Below are positions 46,871 to 58,195 of a stretch of DNA of 64,000 bases, piece by piece (positions within the stretch are counted from its first letter, which is position 1; each line of letters begins with the position of its first letter). The position numbers and the translations under genes are program-made. Source of the DNA: Varanus komodoensis. Its lineage: Eukaryota; Chordata; Lepidosauria; Squamata; Varanidae. The stretch spans positions 12,008,874-12,072,873 of the forward strand of contig NW_025335941.1 in the NCBI RefSeq assembly GCF_004798865.1, written 5' to 3'. Below the pieces are notes generated by a model, which saw only the letters and a list, made by a program, of their open reading frames with translations, was not told the origin of the DNA and made no database searches.

Positions 46871-48338
46871 AGAGGAGGAAGAAAGACGAAAAGCATCCTG
46901 TGGTGTGCCACCTCCCATGAAAATGACAATTCAGGGGTATGTTTGTAGCATACTTCTCCATTTGAAATTTGAACGCCAGCTGCTTGACTCCCTGCAAAAC
47001 AGCTTGTGATCTGATCCCCGATATTTTTGCAAAAGGGTACCTTGCTGGTCAAGAAATTCAGTGCATAAGCTGGAATTTGTCATAGCCACTCACAGAGCAG
47101 GGAAAAGGTATGCAGTTATTGTTTAAAACATTCCATCTGCCTCACCAGGCCAGCTTTGAAGGGTAAGAAATCTCCAGCCTGTCCTGAAGGGAAACGTGGG
47201 CCAAGTGACACGTTTAAGACATTCTTTTCTCTCCTTATTCAAGTGACAGGTCACCACCCCTCTAATAAAGGGATGTCAGTTCAAATTATTATGTGATCTT
47301 TCTTGTCTTCCTTCTCCCCACACCCACCTTGTGTCAGCTGAGGAATTCTTCCCCCCATTGAGATGCATAAATAGCCCGTCTGCCCTAATTATAGCTAGCT
47401 ATACATCCCACACTGGAGAGACCCGGGCAGCTTGTGTGTGCTAAAGGGATCCTCTCCCCAAGCAATTTCTTCAAATATTGCAGCCTGCTCAGTCACGATC
47501 CCTCTAGGAACTGGGCATCACATGGTTGAATGGGCAGCTGCTCACCCTTCAGATGCACATGCTTCTTCTGCTTAAGGTTAGTCCTGTTCATTTACCAGGG
47601 GCTCAAATGGGGGTTTTTTAGGCAGGGGTGGAGAGGTTGCACATGGTCCTTACACCACGACCACCTCCCTCCTTATCCTAGTCTAGCCTGGAAGAGGACC
47701 CCTCTGGTCCTCCAGATGTCACTGGACTTCAGTGCACACCATCCCTGGTCCACATAACCAATGATGCAAGTCAGAAGCCACCAACACTTGTAGGGCCACA
47801 GGTTGGATTGATGGGATACTCACACATGGCTGAATGTATCAGGAACCAGGGCCAGTGGGGAAGTGATGATATTGGGATTGTACCCATGATTGCTATACAC
47901 GTTAATAATGTAAGGGCTTACATCTCAGTACTTAGGTGCACTGGATAACTAGCATTTTAACAACATGACTGTTAATGTGAATGCTAAGGCTGTAATTACT
48001 ATTATATAGCATGTATCTATAATAGCAATAATATAATATTGTGGTTGCTATTATTATTTCATGCCAGTTTCTTCTCGGTGAAACTCCAGCTGGCACAAAA
48101 GGTCCCCCATAATTTGTTTTATCACCAGATTCGGCTGTGAGACTTAAGTTCTGTTCACAAGTTGTTGCGATGAATAAACTACCCCTGCATGACTCTGTGG
48201 CCCTACCAGCACCACCCGTGGCCCCCACTGGCCCCACCCCCAGGCCTCTGCAGATTCAGTAGAAAGTTTAAGGGGCACTTAGATCCATACGGCTCAATGT
48301 ATATGTGATCTGGAACTCTAACTATACAGGGAAGGTGC
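46871..48338. other. Unique DNA, no gene seen
   Basis: No gene or clear repeat. The stretch 47985-48060 is TA-rich with ATTATTATT-like text. Confidence 0.45.
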
Positions 48339-48435
48339 CGGGGGGGGGGGGGGGAAAAAAGGGGGGGGGGGCTGACACCCCCTGACACACACACACAAAC
48401 ACACGCACGCATCTTCAGAAGGCCCCCCCCCCCCC
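48339..48435. repeat. G16-A6-G11 ... (CA)n ... C13 homopolymer cluster
   Basis: G run 48339-48354, A run 48355-48360, G run 48361-48371, CA/CG-rich stretch about 48386-48410, C run 48423-48435. The G runs can pair with the C run or form quadruplex. Run lengths are unreliable in most sequencing data. Confidence 0.95.
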
Positions 48436-48536
48436 GACCCATGGTCTCCCACTGATCTTCATTGCCAGGTAGGTCTTTGTATTAGGTCTCCCTAGTTATA
48501 ATCAGGGAGACTAGCAACTGCCCACCCTTGCTGTTG

Positions 48537-48544
48537 CTGCATAG
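48537..48544. repeat. 8-bp target-site duplication, left copy
   Basis: CTGCATAG, directly before the element at 48545. The right copy is CTGTATAG, 7 of 8 identical. Confidence 0.8.
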
Positions 48545-48758
48545 CAGGGGTGGCCAAGCTTGCTCGACAGAAGAGCCCTGTACCCTACATGTCGGGTGTT
48601 TGAGAGCTGCATGTGGGGGCCCGCGGGCGGCAATAGCAATAGCGGGGGTGGGGAGTGGCAAGTGGGCACCCACGGGCTTTTGCAACAGTGAGCGGAGAGA
48701 TTCAAAATCCACTCAAAGAGCCGCATGTGGCTCCCAAGCCGCAGTCTGGCCACTCCTG
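48545..48758. mobile_element. hAT-type non-autonomous DNA transposon (MITE)
   Basis: A 214-bp element with terminal inverted repeats: left CAGGGGTGGCCAAGCT, right end complement CAGGAGTGGCCAGACT (13 of 16 identical). It is flanked by 8-bp direct repeats. The 'CAG-start' ends, 8-bp duplication and interior AAAGAGCCGCATGTGGCTCC are characteristic of hAT-superfamily short elements. There is no transposase frame, so it would need an enzyme in trans. GC-richer than the flanks. Confidence 0.88.
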
Positions 48759-48766
48759 CTGTATAG
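48759..48766. repeat. 8-bp target-site duplication, right copy
   Basis: CTGTATAG, partner of 48537-48544 with one substitution. Confidence 0.8.
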
Positions 48767-48826
48767 CAGGAGGTGGAAGGAACAAGCGGTTGGTTTTTCT
48801 TACACAAGATTTCGGTTTTCAGAGTT

Positions 48827-48854
48827 GCTTGTTTGTTTGTTTGTTTGTTTGTTT
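48827..48854. repeat. (TTTG)n microsatellite
   Basis: About six TTTG units, preceded by GCTTG. Confidence 0.92.
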
Positions 48855-49410
48855 ACAGGAGTTTTACACAGACATTGTTCCAAAGAACAAAGTCCCTTTG
48901 GCTCCCAGGACACATGTATCCACTTAGGTCCTGTACTCAGAATTTCCCATGTTTAGTCATATATCAACTATCAGATAACATTTCAAGAGGAACTGCTAAA
49001 GAAAGAATAAAAGCCCCCACAGATTATCTGACATGGACAAAAGAATAAGATAAGATCCAACTAATGAATACAATAATATCAAATGAATGGAGCAGTTCGG
49101 TTTTTCCACAGCTGTAGAAGAATAATGGAGATTATCCTCATCAGGGAACTTTACATGAGAAAATAATCAAACACAGTGCAGTAAACAGAGTTTGAAGATT
49201 GGCATTTCTGCACGGTCCAGAGCTTCCTGCATCCAAGTGTTTAACTTAGCAGGGAGTCTGACCATTCTTAGTAGAAAAACAATCACATCCTTTGGGCCAT
49301 CCTCTCCTAGCTGCCTACCCAAAGCTATTTTGGGACAGCATTTTCATGGCCATATTTGAGCTGCTCTTTTCCATTACACTATGTCAGATTTCATCTAGAT
49401 AATAAGCTAA

Positions 49411-49413
<3 letters not shown>

Positions 49414-49453
<40 letters not shown>
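49414..49453. repeat. (GA)n microsatellite
   Basis: About 20 uninterrupted GA/AG units. Confidence 0.98.
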
Positions 49454-49455
<2 letters not shown>

Positions 49456-51085
49456 CGGGGGGAAGACAGTTCACTGAATCATCTGCTTATTCTAGCTGGA
49501 GTCCTGTCCAAAACTGGCTGCAGAAAAGTAAAGTGATTGCCTTTCTCTTACTCCCTAGTGTAACTGGAAACTTTTTTAAAAAAAGCAAACTCTCACTCTT
49601 CCCTTGATTTATTATTACTCTGGAATGAAAAACAAGTGCTGTGAGACCTAACTTTCTATCTCTGATTGAGATGACCTTCTGTCATCTTTTTCTGACTCAT
49701 AGCAGTGCTCTTAAACATCCAAAAGAAAATGCAAATGTATTACTTGCAAAAGGGTGGTAAATCAGTGATCAAATATTTACAGTATGGTGAACAATCTTGG
49801 CAGAGGATGCCAGTTGGTCCTTCAGGCTCCAAGGTGGCTCTAGCAGCAGGACTTTTAAGAATAGCTGCTTGGATTGTAAGATTAGTGATTTTCTTATTTT
49901 ATTTTATTTTTGGCACATGCTTATTACTATTTTCAGTACATGGGAAGTTCTAGTTTGCTGAACTGAAGAGAAGGGAGGTTTCCTCAGAGAGTGTGAACAA
50001 CAATTTCATGAAGAGTCAGTGACAAGGGAATAGGAGAGAAACCTGATCTGGTAGGATAAAGCTATGCACAGTGGTAATTAGACTTTATTTTTAACAGAAA
50101 AAACAGATAAACTTGGGGAAAGTTTGGCAGCTGAAAAGAGTAAGAATGTGAGCTGTATTAGATTAGCCAGTTCATTTATTGTATATGACAAAGCGAAGCT
50201 TAATGTAATTTGCATGCTAAAACTTTGACCTTTTCCAGTGTATTTATTCAGCAGCGAGCATCATTTTGGAAAACGAATATGCTCAGAAAGAATGGTAGAA
50301 AGACAGGAGAAGGAATCTCTATGGCTCTGAAGCACTGCTATATCCCCTGAAATGGAGATTTTGCTGCCATGTGTCATTTACAATGTTCTCTTGCAACATA
50401 CCTCCTACAGTGAGTAAATGTTATTTACTTTCTAACATTATTTCACATTGTGATTTGATCAAAACAGCACAGAATATCACACAATGACTTTTAGGCAAGA
50501 GATTCTTAACTTGGTACAAGTGTGAGTTTTACCCTCCATGATAAGGAAAAAACAGTCATGTTAAAAATAGAGTTTTACTTTATAATAGGGAAGAACACGC
50601 CAGAATTAGCCAGTAGGATTTTTTCCCCCTTGCTCTATTATTGAAGCTGTCATAGCATGTTAAATAGTGCTTTAAATTTATCTTCGCCTTGCTGTCAGAA
50701 AAAATATTTTTTTCTGAAACATATACACATGTATTAGTTTAACTTGCATTTAAAAAAGCACAATGGTTCTTGGATACTCCTTGCTACCAGCATTCTTTGA
50801 GCAGTAGCCGCATAGGTTGCTTGCTTGCTTTTTATGTCACCTTGACCCCTAACTTTTGCATAGCAGCCACCTGAGCTTGCTTTTCAAACATGCAAAGTAA
50901 ATACTGAAGTCCATCTCTTTATGTGCTCTGAGCACATCAGGCATATCTACAGATGCAGCCCTCAGAATACCATGTGCTGTGGATAGCGAGAGGCTAGGCT
51001 CTTGATGGTGAGTGATGCTTTCATGGCAGGAGGCTCTTCTGAGGCTCTTGCATTAATGTGAATGACCTCTCAGCGCGTGGTGCTA
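49454..51085. other. Unique AT-rich DNA, possible conserved non-coding block
   Basis: No transposon signature over about 1.6 kb. The stretch 50040-50270 stands out by its regulatory-like text: TGGTAATTAGACTTTATTTT, ATGTAATTTGCATGC (octamer-like), AAACTTTGACCTTTTCC (nuclear-receptor half-site-like). Function is inference only. Confidence 0.35.
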
Positions 51086-51160
51086 CCCATGTCTACTCAG
51101 AGCCCTTTGTGTTTAATGGAGCTTATAGCCAGGTAAGTGGATCTAGGATTGCAGCCTCAG
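51086..51160. repeat. 'GGATTGCAGCC' short squamate repeat (reverse)
   Basis: CCCATGTCTACTCAGAGCCC, TTAATGGAGCTTATAGCCAG, GTAAGTGGATCTAGGATTGC and AGCC match the reversed form of the repeat at 45070. Confidence 0.7.
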
Positions 51161-52227
51161 CTAGGGTTACCTGCATACACTGCATACATGCTCCATTCAT
51201 TATTTGCACATGAGGTTTTATCCCTTCCTAGAAAATCTTAATCTAGTGCATATTTCAATCAATAAAGCCTCCAGTGGTGGCTGGCATTCGGTGAAACTTA
51301 AAAGCACATTTATTCCACACTTGATTCCTCTTTCCTCTTTCGTTTCCTGTATGATTCAAAATAAGCTGCCTATTTCTCTTCTGTTCATACTTCTATTTCT
51401 TCTGCTACCGGTCTCCCTCTCTCCGTATTAAAAACATTTGTCCACTCACCTCACTCATGATTGTTTGGAAAGGACAGTTCACAGATCTTCCACTTCTTCA
51501 GAACAAGGCTACTGAACCAAGTGCTTGCCACTGTTTCTAGCTTTTCTCTTAAAAAGGGATGTCCAGTGGCATCGTGCTGCTAGTAAACCAATAAGAAATA
51601 TTCACCTGCTGAACACCCCCCCCCCAGCATGTATCTGAGGGAACAAAGGGCCACCTTGTGGTAAGAGCTGGAAACTGTTTTATCAGCTAGAGTCATTCTT
51701 CAGAAGCCATGGTTTTAAGGTGCAGGGCGATGACTGGAAAAAGGGAGGAGAGAGCGGTAAATGGGAGGATGAAGCTCTTCCTCCTGTTACTGACAAAGAA
51801 AAATAACATGCATGAGGATCCTGAAGGTTCATCAGTATCCAGTGCATCTGTAAGCATGTCTGAAAGCAAACCTCTTGGTTCATCTGAATTGCTGTCCTTC
51901 TCTCAGTAGAATCCACCAAGTAAAGTGTGCCTCATTCCTGCATTTCGTGCTAATGAAGACTTCAGCAGCTACCTGGCATGCAGATAGTCAGATGTACGCT
52001 CTGTGTCCGGGGAGGCCCTTCCTTGGGGATCAGTGTGGGGAGGAGGCAAAGAAGAAGTGTGGTAAGATGCACATGCCAGAGCAGAAGAAAGGAAACACTT
52101 TGTCTCCAGAGCATAAAAGAAACAACCACCAACAATTCTCAGAAAGCAAGGGCTGCTGTCAGAGAGAGATCAGCGCCAGCTTGTGGCATGACCAGGCAGC
52201 TGCTGGGGCCAAGCAGGACTCGCGCCT
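51161..52227. other. Unique DNA, no gene seen
   Basis: The frames at 51875-52291 and 51978-52277 overlap in different phases with no domain. Confidence 0.45.
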
Positions 52228-52432
52228 GCGCTGCCTGTCCTGGGCCTCACCCACCCTCATGTGCATGGCAATTTTAAAAGATCCAGGGTGATGTGCATGA
52301 GATCTCAACTGCACAAATGCTGACTAGTACTGAGCTCCTCACACGTTGGTGCCCCGTCTTTGCTCAGTGCATGGGTGTCGGGATAGGGTCGGCGCAGTGC
52401 GTATCACTGGGTGAGGCCAGGAGCTGCAGCAC
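52228..52432. repeat. Imperfect inverted repeat, arms of about 25 bp
   Basis: Left arm 52228-52253 (GCGCTGCCTG...GGCCTCACCCA) and right arm 52408-52432 (TGGGTGAGGCC...AGCTGCAGCAC) are complementary at about 80%, including a perfect 11-bp inner part (GGCCTCACCCA/TGGGTGAGGCC). The arms are about 155 bp apart. No target-site duplication is seen, so a transposon is not shown. Confidence 0.7.
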
Positions 52433-53573
52433 TGCTCCATCCTCCATGCTCTGACTCAGGTGAAAGATGACTGAGTAGGACTTCAGTCCTCATTATGCCT
52501 TTAAAATTATGTAGCAGGTGGGCATTGTTGTTTTTTAAATGGCTGCTTGTACATTTATGCATTCCAAAGTTCATTTAGTGCCTTAACTTTAGTGATTCAG
52601 AGGAAACAATTCTTTCACTCACTTTTCTGTGTTTGTGTGGTGGGGCTGTGGGGGGATCTGAAAAAGCACTTCATGTGAGGAGGGTTCCTGAGGTCAAAGT
52701 TGTTAGCCAATCAGTATTTCACAGCTGCAAACTGGTAGAACTAGTTTCTTCTGAGCTTAATTCTGGAAAGAAGAAAGTGAGTTTGACCAAAATGCCATTG
52801 TGCACTGTTGCAAGCCCACTTCGGTCTTTGGTCTCCCAAAGTGTGCAGTCTTTTCACTAAAGTCATCTCCATTTCATCTGGTTTCAAATTCAGCTTTCAC
52901 TGATAACCTGGAATCACCACAGGCAAACATGGCATCAGCAGCTAAGAAAAGCAGTGAAACCCAGTAAGATTTGAGAAGTATTAATGTATCTGCAGAGTGT
53001 ATTGGGGGAAATGATTTTACCTTCTCTCCCAGTTGCAACATAGTTATTTTCAGTTTGAAAACGAAAGCAGGAGAATATTTACTGAAGTCCTGTACTGTAA
53101 CAAGTTTGGGATGTTGTTTCCATTTGCTGAAGAACTGATGTGTCAGACTGACTAGACTGAGCACTGGCCTCAGTAATGGTGGTACGGATGGGAGTGCAGA
53201 AGTTTTAGGGCTTGCTCAACTTCTCTCTGAGAGGATAGCCGAAGCATCGTTCAAGGCCCTGTGAAAGGAGCCCATGGAAGAGGTCTGCGAGAATGATGAG
53301 AGTCTACATTCCATTTCCCCCAGATCATGGAAAGTGCCTTGACCTGGTTTTGGACAATTTCCTTCTCCAAGCAGTCCCCCATTTCCCATATTTCTACAAC
53401 CCTCTGTAGAAGCTTTTTGGTGGGATACAAGGGGGGAAACTGGGCAATTTTCATTGCATGAACTTCCTTCTCTTAAGGTATCTTAGGATCAATGCCATAC
53501 ACTAAAGCTCAGATATGATGTTTGTTCTGGAGTGGCAATAGAGAATTCAGTGCTTAATGAACCCACCGAAACA
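52433..53573. other. Unique DNA, no gene seen
   Basis: No feature recognised. Confidence 0.45.
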
Positions 53574-53755
53574 TAGGAAGGCACCGTCCACTGGGTCCAG
53601 CTAACCCAGTATTGTTGGCTCTGATGCACAAATAAATATAAATACACAGCAGTTGTATAAATAGCCAACCCTGGAGATATCAGGGTTTGAACCAGAGAAC
53701 TTTCACGAGTAGGAAGGAGCTTTATCACTGATTTATGTCTGCTCCCTGTTCCCCA
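53574..53755 (-). mobile_element. tRNA-derived SINE with CR1-like tail (reverse)
   Basis: The minus strand carries an A-box-like TCAGTGATAAAGC, a perfect-looking B box GGTTCAAACCC (53683-53693) and TCTCCAGGGTTGG. Then come a body and the 3' end GCCTTCCTATGTTTC, which resembles CR1 ends. The head resembles a tRNA-Ala type ('tagctcagtggtagagca...ggttcaatccc'). A short AT-rich insertion (about 53628-53655, AAATAAATATAAATAC) sits in the middle and is not part of the pattern I know. Confidence 0.8.
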
Positions 53756-54380
53756 TTTTCTACACATTTCCTATCCTCAGAATTTGGCATCTAATCATAT
53801 ATCCTATCCAACATCAACATATAGCACTATTATAAGAACAACTTTGTTTTCCTCTTGAACTTCTTTATCTCAATGGCAAGGTCTTTTAAGGAGAAACAGC
53901 CTTTTAGCTGAGAGTGCGATTTGGAGATTCAAGTGCTATGAACATAATTGGACATAGACACTACTGACTTGGGTCAAAGTGAAAATGATTTAAAAGCTGA
54001 AGAGCTTTTTTCTTTCTGACCCTTTAAATTAGAACCACATTAATTTATGAATCCTGGCCTGATATACTGGGAGCTATGCAGAGATCCAGCGCTTGGGCTG
54101 TTGGAGACAAGTAATAAGAAAGCAAGCTTCTTTGTGCAAAAGTGGCCAGGCTGCATGCTTACCTTTCCCTGTCCTCATCGATTCAGCACATCACTGGCCC
54201 AACTGTCTTATTTCGACCATGACAGAAACATAGTGGAGAAAAGTTGTTCATTTTGAAATGTAATATAAACTTGCTTGATTCCATACTTTTGAAGTAGTAG
54301 GTGAATTAAAATTCAGCTATCCTTTGAAGTTTACAGTTCTCCAAATATTAGAATGGAGTTCTTCATCAAAAGATGCTGTG

Positions 54381-54382
<2 letters not shown>
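53756..54382. other. Unique DNA, no gene seen
   Basis: No feature recognised. Confidence 0.45.

Positions 54383-54423
<41 letters not shown>
54383..54423. repeat. (TC)n microsatellite
   Basis: About 20 uninterrupted TC units. Confidence 0.98.
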
Positions 54424-54425
<2 letters not shown>

Positions 54426-56374
54426 AAGACAAGTCAGGAGGAATTCTCAAAATTGAAGAAGAATCAAATTTAAATTTGGAAAATTAGGAAATAGAAGAAA
54501 CCCAAATAGACAGATTTATTCATTTCTACGTGGGACTTGCTCTCTTTAACTAAATGGATAGTGGTGGAAATCCTACCTATATTTTGGATTGCAGTTGGAA
54601 AAAGATAAGTGGAAAGAAGTTTGCCAACATGCTTCCAAGCTGTTACACAAAGGATGACACTGTGTGATGGTCAGTATATATGTACTAGTTGTTTTAAAGT
54701 GGGGCAGATGTTTCATTGATACAAAACAGAAAGCGTCCTTTGAAATTAGAGCACAACAGCTGAGGCTCTGGGCTCATATGTTTGTAGTCACTGTGTATCT
54801 ATGAGCCAGAGTCAAGGGAGACTTTAGCACTAATTCAACCCACTAATAACTGATGCTTTACAGGTTTGGGGAAAGGGGAGAGCTTTTCCTACCAATTCTA
54901 TTTTCTAATTCAGGGATTATGCTTTGTATTCTTCTATCTATATAGGTGCCCTAGTACCCGAAGGAACCAAGGAAACTTCTGAAAGAAGCCCATAATAGCT
55001 TTGCTACTGAGTTAAAGAATAATATCTCACGGCCTGCCATGGCTTGACAAAAGTACTAGGCTCTACTTTACTGTTGTTGCTGTTGTTGTTTTCAATAGCA
55101 GATTGGAGTCAGTTGCATCCTTAGTCCCCAAGCAGCAAAAGAAATAGTGAGACTTCTGTCTTGGCATTCAACTGGAGCAAATATCAGCTTCTAACAATAA
55201 AACATTAAGGCTGAAGTTCTCAACATATTCACTGGAGACTAAGCCCCCCTGGACCCTGTGGGACTTACTTCCAAGTTTAGGGTCCTAGGTTCATCCTGTT
55301 AATCTTTAGCAATGTTGCTTAAACAGTTGTGTTGGTATCAGAGTATAAGCCATACTTAAGGTGTCCATCTTTTTCAAGATATTGACTTGGTTAGGCAGCA
55401 GGATAGCAGGCAAACATCTAACCTATGCAGTCTCCTCTATCATGGCATCTTTTTTATCAAGGAAAAGAATAGTCTTGGACAAACTAGATAAGGTAATGTC
55501 TTAGCAGCCCAATCCTATTTATGTTTACCCAAAAATGAATACTACTGAATGCTGTTGTTGTTTTTGACATCTATTTTGCTCAATAGCCAAAGCTATCTCT
55601 AGACATTTAATAATTAACAAAATCACAAAACACATATACATACAGCACAATATGATTTCTTAACATTGTAAAACAATTTAAGCAGCAATTTCTATAAAAT
55701 TCTATGAAGGTGATCCATAAAACGCCATCATAAATGCCTTGGAACACAGGGCAATCGTAACCTGGTAGAGAAAGCACTGAGAAGACCCTTCCCCTTGTGC
55801 CACCTTCTGAGTCATGCTTGCAGGTGGGCTTATTGTCATATCTAGGTGGGTTCATGTTGGCAGAGGTGCCCAAGGGGGTACTGCACAATGAGGCTTACTC
55901 CCAACGAGCATACCTAAGATTTCAGCCTTAAATGAACCCATTTTCTACACATCTTTAGTCTCCTTATTGCATTGGAATCAGCTTTTAAAATTGACAGTGG
56001 AAGTCAATTTGCTACCTCACCAAGTCTATTCTTCTAATAGACTGTCTTTTGTAACTTTTTAGAACCAGGTTATATGCCCTAGCCTTTTCATAAATACTGG
56101 TACAGATACATGTTTCTTAAAGTTACCATATGCTGGAAACATAGCAGGGCATGGCAGATTTTAAGGTCAGGAGCATCTTCATTTAAAGATACATCCCAAT
56201 CAAAGTTGCACAGAGTAATTGTATATTTTAAATTTAATGATTAATTTGCCATTAATATATTATGAACAGAGTTAGTTGTGTAGTTGCCTGTATTTTGGTA
56301 AAAAAAATACTGCATGAGAGGAGAGTTTGGTGGAGGGAAAATATAGACTGGAATGCTTTGATATTTCTGTCTAA
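54424..56374. other. Unique AT-rich DNA with short-repeat relics
   Basis: No gene. The stretches 55222-55300 (CTAAGCCCCCCTGG, GTGGGACTTACTTCCAAG) and 55505-55550 (GCCCAATCCTATTTATGTTT) are decayed pieces of the squamate 'caatcctatgca' repeat. A TGTTGTTGCTGTTGTTGTT patch lies near 55072-55090. Confidence 0.5.
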
Positions 56375-57096
56375 ATACGACTGCCTGGCGACGGTGACAC
56401 ACGCGCTGGTGACTTCCCGCCTAGACTTCTGTAACGCGCTTTACGTGGGGCTTCCCCTGAAGACAGTCCGAACACTTCAATTGGTACAAAATAGAGCTGC
56501 CAGGTTGCTGACGGGGATGGGGCGTTATGCTCACATGACTCCAGTCCTCCATCAGCTTCACTGGCTTCCCATTGAAGCCCAGGCCCAATTCAAGGTGTTG
56601 ATTATGACCTACAAAGCCCTAAACGGCTTGGGTCCCGGCTACCTGAACGAGCGCTTACGTCCATATATGCCTGACCACCCTTTGAGATCTGCGGGAGAGT
56701 CCCTCCTCCGGGAACCCTCCATGAAAGAAATTAGGAGAGTAAGTACCCGGAGGAGGGCTTTCTCTGTGGTGGCGCCCAACCTATGGAATTCACTCCCCAA
56801 AGAGGTCCGCCTGGCACCGTTGTTACTGGTTTTTCGGCGCCAGGTAAAGACCTTTTTATTTAAACATCATTTCAATTGTTAAAACATATGATCTGGCCTG
56901 GGCAACTTCTTCTTCCTTCTCTTTCTCATCCTATATTTTTATTTTATACTGATAATTTTAATTTTGTATTTGTAAATCAATGTATTTTTTGTATTTTTAT
57001 ATTTAATGGTAATTTATTATGTACTATTGTATTTCAATGTATTTTATCATGTTGTAAGCCGCCCCGAGGTTTCGGCAAGGGGCGGCATAGAAATGT

Positions 57097-57128
<32 letters not shown>
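56375..57128 (+). mobile_element. L2-like LINE, 5'-truncated, youngest-looking copy
   Basis: It starts abruptly at about 56375-56379 in the reverse-transcriptase C-terminal region. It runs through a stop at 56880-56882, a T-rich 3' UTR, the hairpin arms GCCGCCCC (57058-57065) and GGGGCGGC (57079-57086), and an (ATA)n tail at 57099-57127. Among the L2 copies here it alone keeps a long open frame and many CpG sites, both signs of recent insertion. Bases before 56375 are AT-rich and unrelated. I see no clear target duplication. Confidence 0.93.
56379..56882 (+). pseudogene. L2-like reverse transcriptase C-terminal fragment
   Basis: An open frame of about 167 codons belonging to a LINE ORF2. Visible motifs in order are LVTSRLDFCNALYVGLP, LQLVQNRAARLLTG, HMTPVLHQLHWLPIEAQAQF, YKALNGLGPGYL, RRAFSVVAPNLWNSLPKEVR and FRRQVKTFLF. 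These are the thumb and C-terminal blocks of CR1/L2-clade reverse transcriptases. The catalytic FADD-type palm and the endonuclease are absent, so the fragment cannot be an active enzyme. The in-frame ATG at 56262 lies in unrelated upstream DNA and is not the element's start. No promoter is visible. Confidence 0.92.
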
Positions 57129-57131
<3 letters not shown>

Positions 57132-58117
57132 TTAATATCTCTCCATTCAGATTGGGAATGGAAACTTTAAAATAGTAATAGACCAAATGACAATGCTGGT
57201 AGGGGCATCTGTTTGCATACAGAGGATTTGCTGCCAAAGGCACTCAGCATCCTGGGTAAAATTATCCCAAAAAGTATCCTCTTAAAATTTGCTTCATTAG
57301 GACTGTGACAGCTACAAAGCCACATATCAATGCTTAGGCTGGCCAAAAATAAGCCTCTGAAGTCTCACAAATTTCAGTGGGAGACAATTAAACACATGCT
57401 TACCTCTATCAAGTAAAAATTAGCTTAAAGACTGCAATTCCATAGCAAGATCTACATGGGGGTAAGCCTCACTAAATTCAGTGGGACTTCCTTCAGAATG
57501 GACATGGAGAGGATCGTGTGGTATTGCAGTTGCTTAACATTATACCTGTCACCTTGGTCATGCAGCTCATCTGCCACTGCTTGTTTTCCTGCCTCTTTTT
57601 ACTGACAGCAAGCCCACAAAGTTGCATTCAGCCTCCCCCTGACATCCCATGCTCAGCTGCCAAAGGCAGCTTTCTGTCTAAAATTATGCTTGCATTTCTC
57701 CCCAGCTGTTCCTTATGCCTAGAATTCCCTCTTGGAACACCTGCACAATGCCACCTCTTTAGTCCTACGCAGATTTCTTACAGAATCAAAGATCAAGGCC
57801 TGGCCTGTCCAGCACAGCACCCGCCCTCCTCTAGCTGAAGGGCAAGCTTCTGTAGTGAGGAGGGTCCTCTACTCATGGGAGTCTACTTTGTCCAACTTAA
57901 AAATTAAAAATTGCATGGGGATTCTCCAAGAGAAGTTCGTCCTTCAATATGTGGGTTGCAAAGACAAACAAGATGTGGGGGGGGGGGCTGGCACATGCCT
58001 CACCTCCATTGTGTGAAGAAATAAATTGTCTCAAAAGGGCATTTCTCTTCCTATGAATCCTTCTTCAAGCACACCTTAGTTCTCATCCATTATGTTTTTT
58101 CTCTCTTTTGACAAATT
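57129..58117. other. Unique DNA with one short-repeat relic
   Basis: The stretch 57430-57500 (CATGGGGGTAAGCCTCACTA, AATTCAGTGGGACTTCC) is a copy of the squamate 'gtaagcc.cattgaattcagtgggacttac' repeat. A G11 run lies at 57977-57987. No gene. Confidence 0.5.
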
Positions 58118-58195
58118 GTAGATTGCACTCTCCTTGGGGCATGACTTATCTTTTTGTTTATCATTCTGCAAGGTGTCGTGCATACAGTTAGTGAC
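58118..58195 (+). mobile_element. Old L2/MIR-type 3' end
   Basis: GTAGATTGCACTCTCCTTGG then GGCATGACTTATCTTTTTG and AAGGTGTCGTGCATACAGTT match the same ancient L2-family 3' segment as at 40920 ('agattgtaagctccttggggcaggga.t.tctttttg...caccgtgcatac'). Confidence 0.65.

Noticed and set aside
56262-56378. N-terminal 39 residues of the 206-codon frame as part of a host protein
   Set aside because: The sequence before about 56375 is AT-rich flank. Protein similarity to a LINE reverse transcriptase starts only after it, so the upstream ATG is fortuitous.
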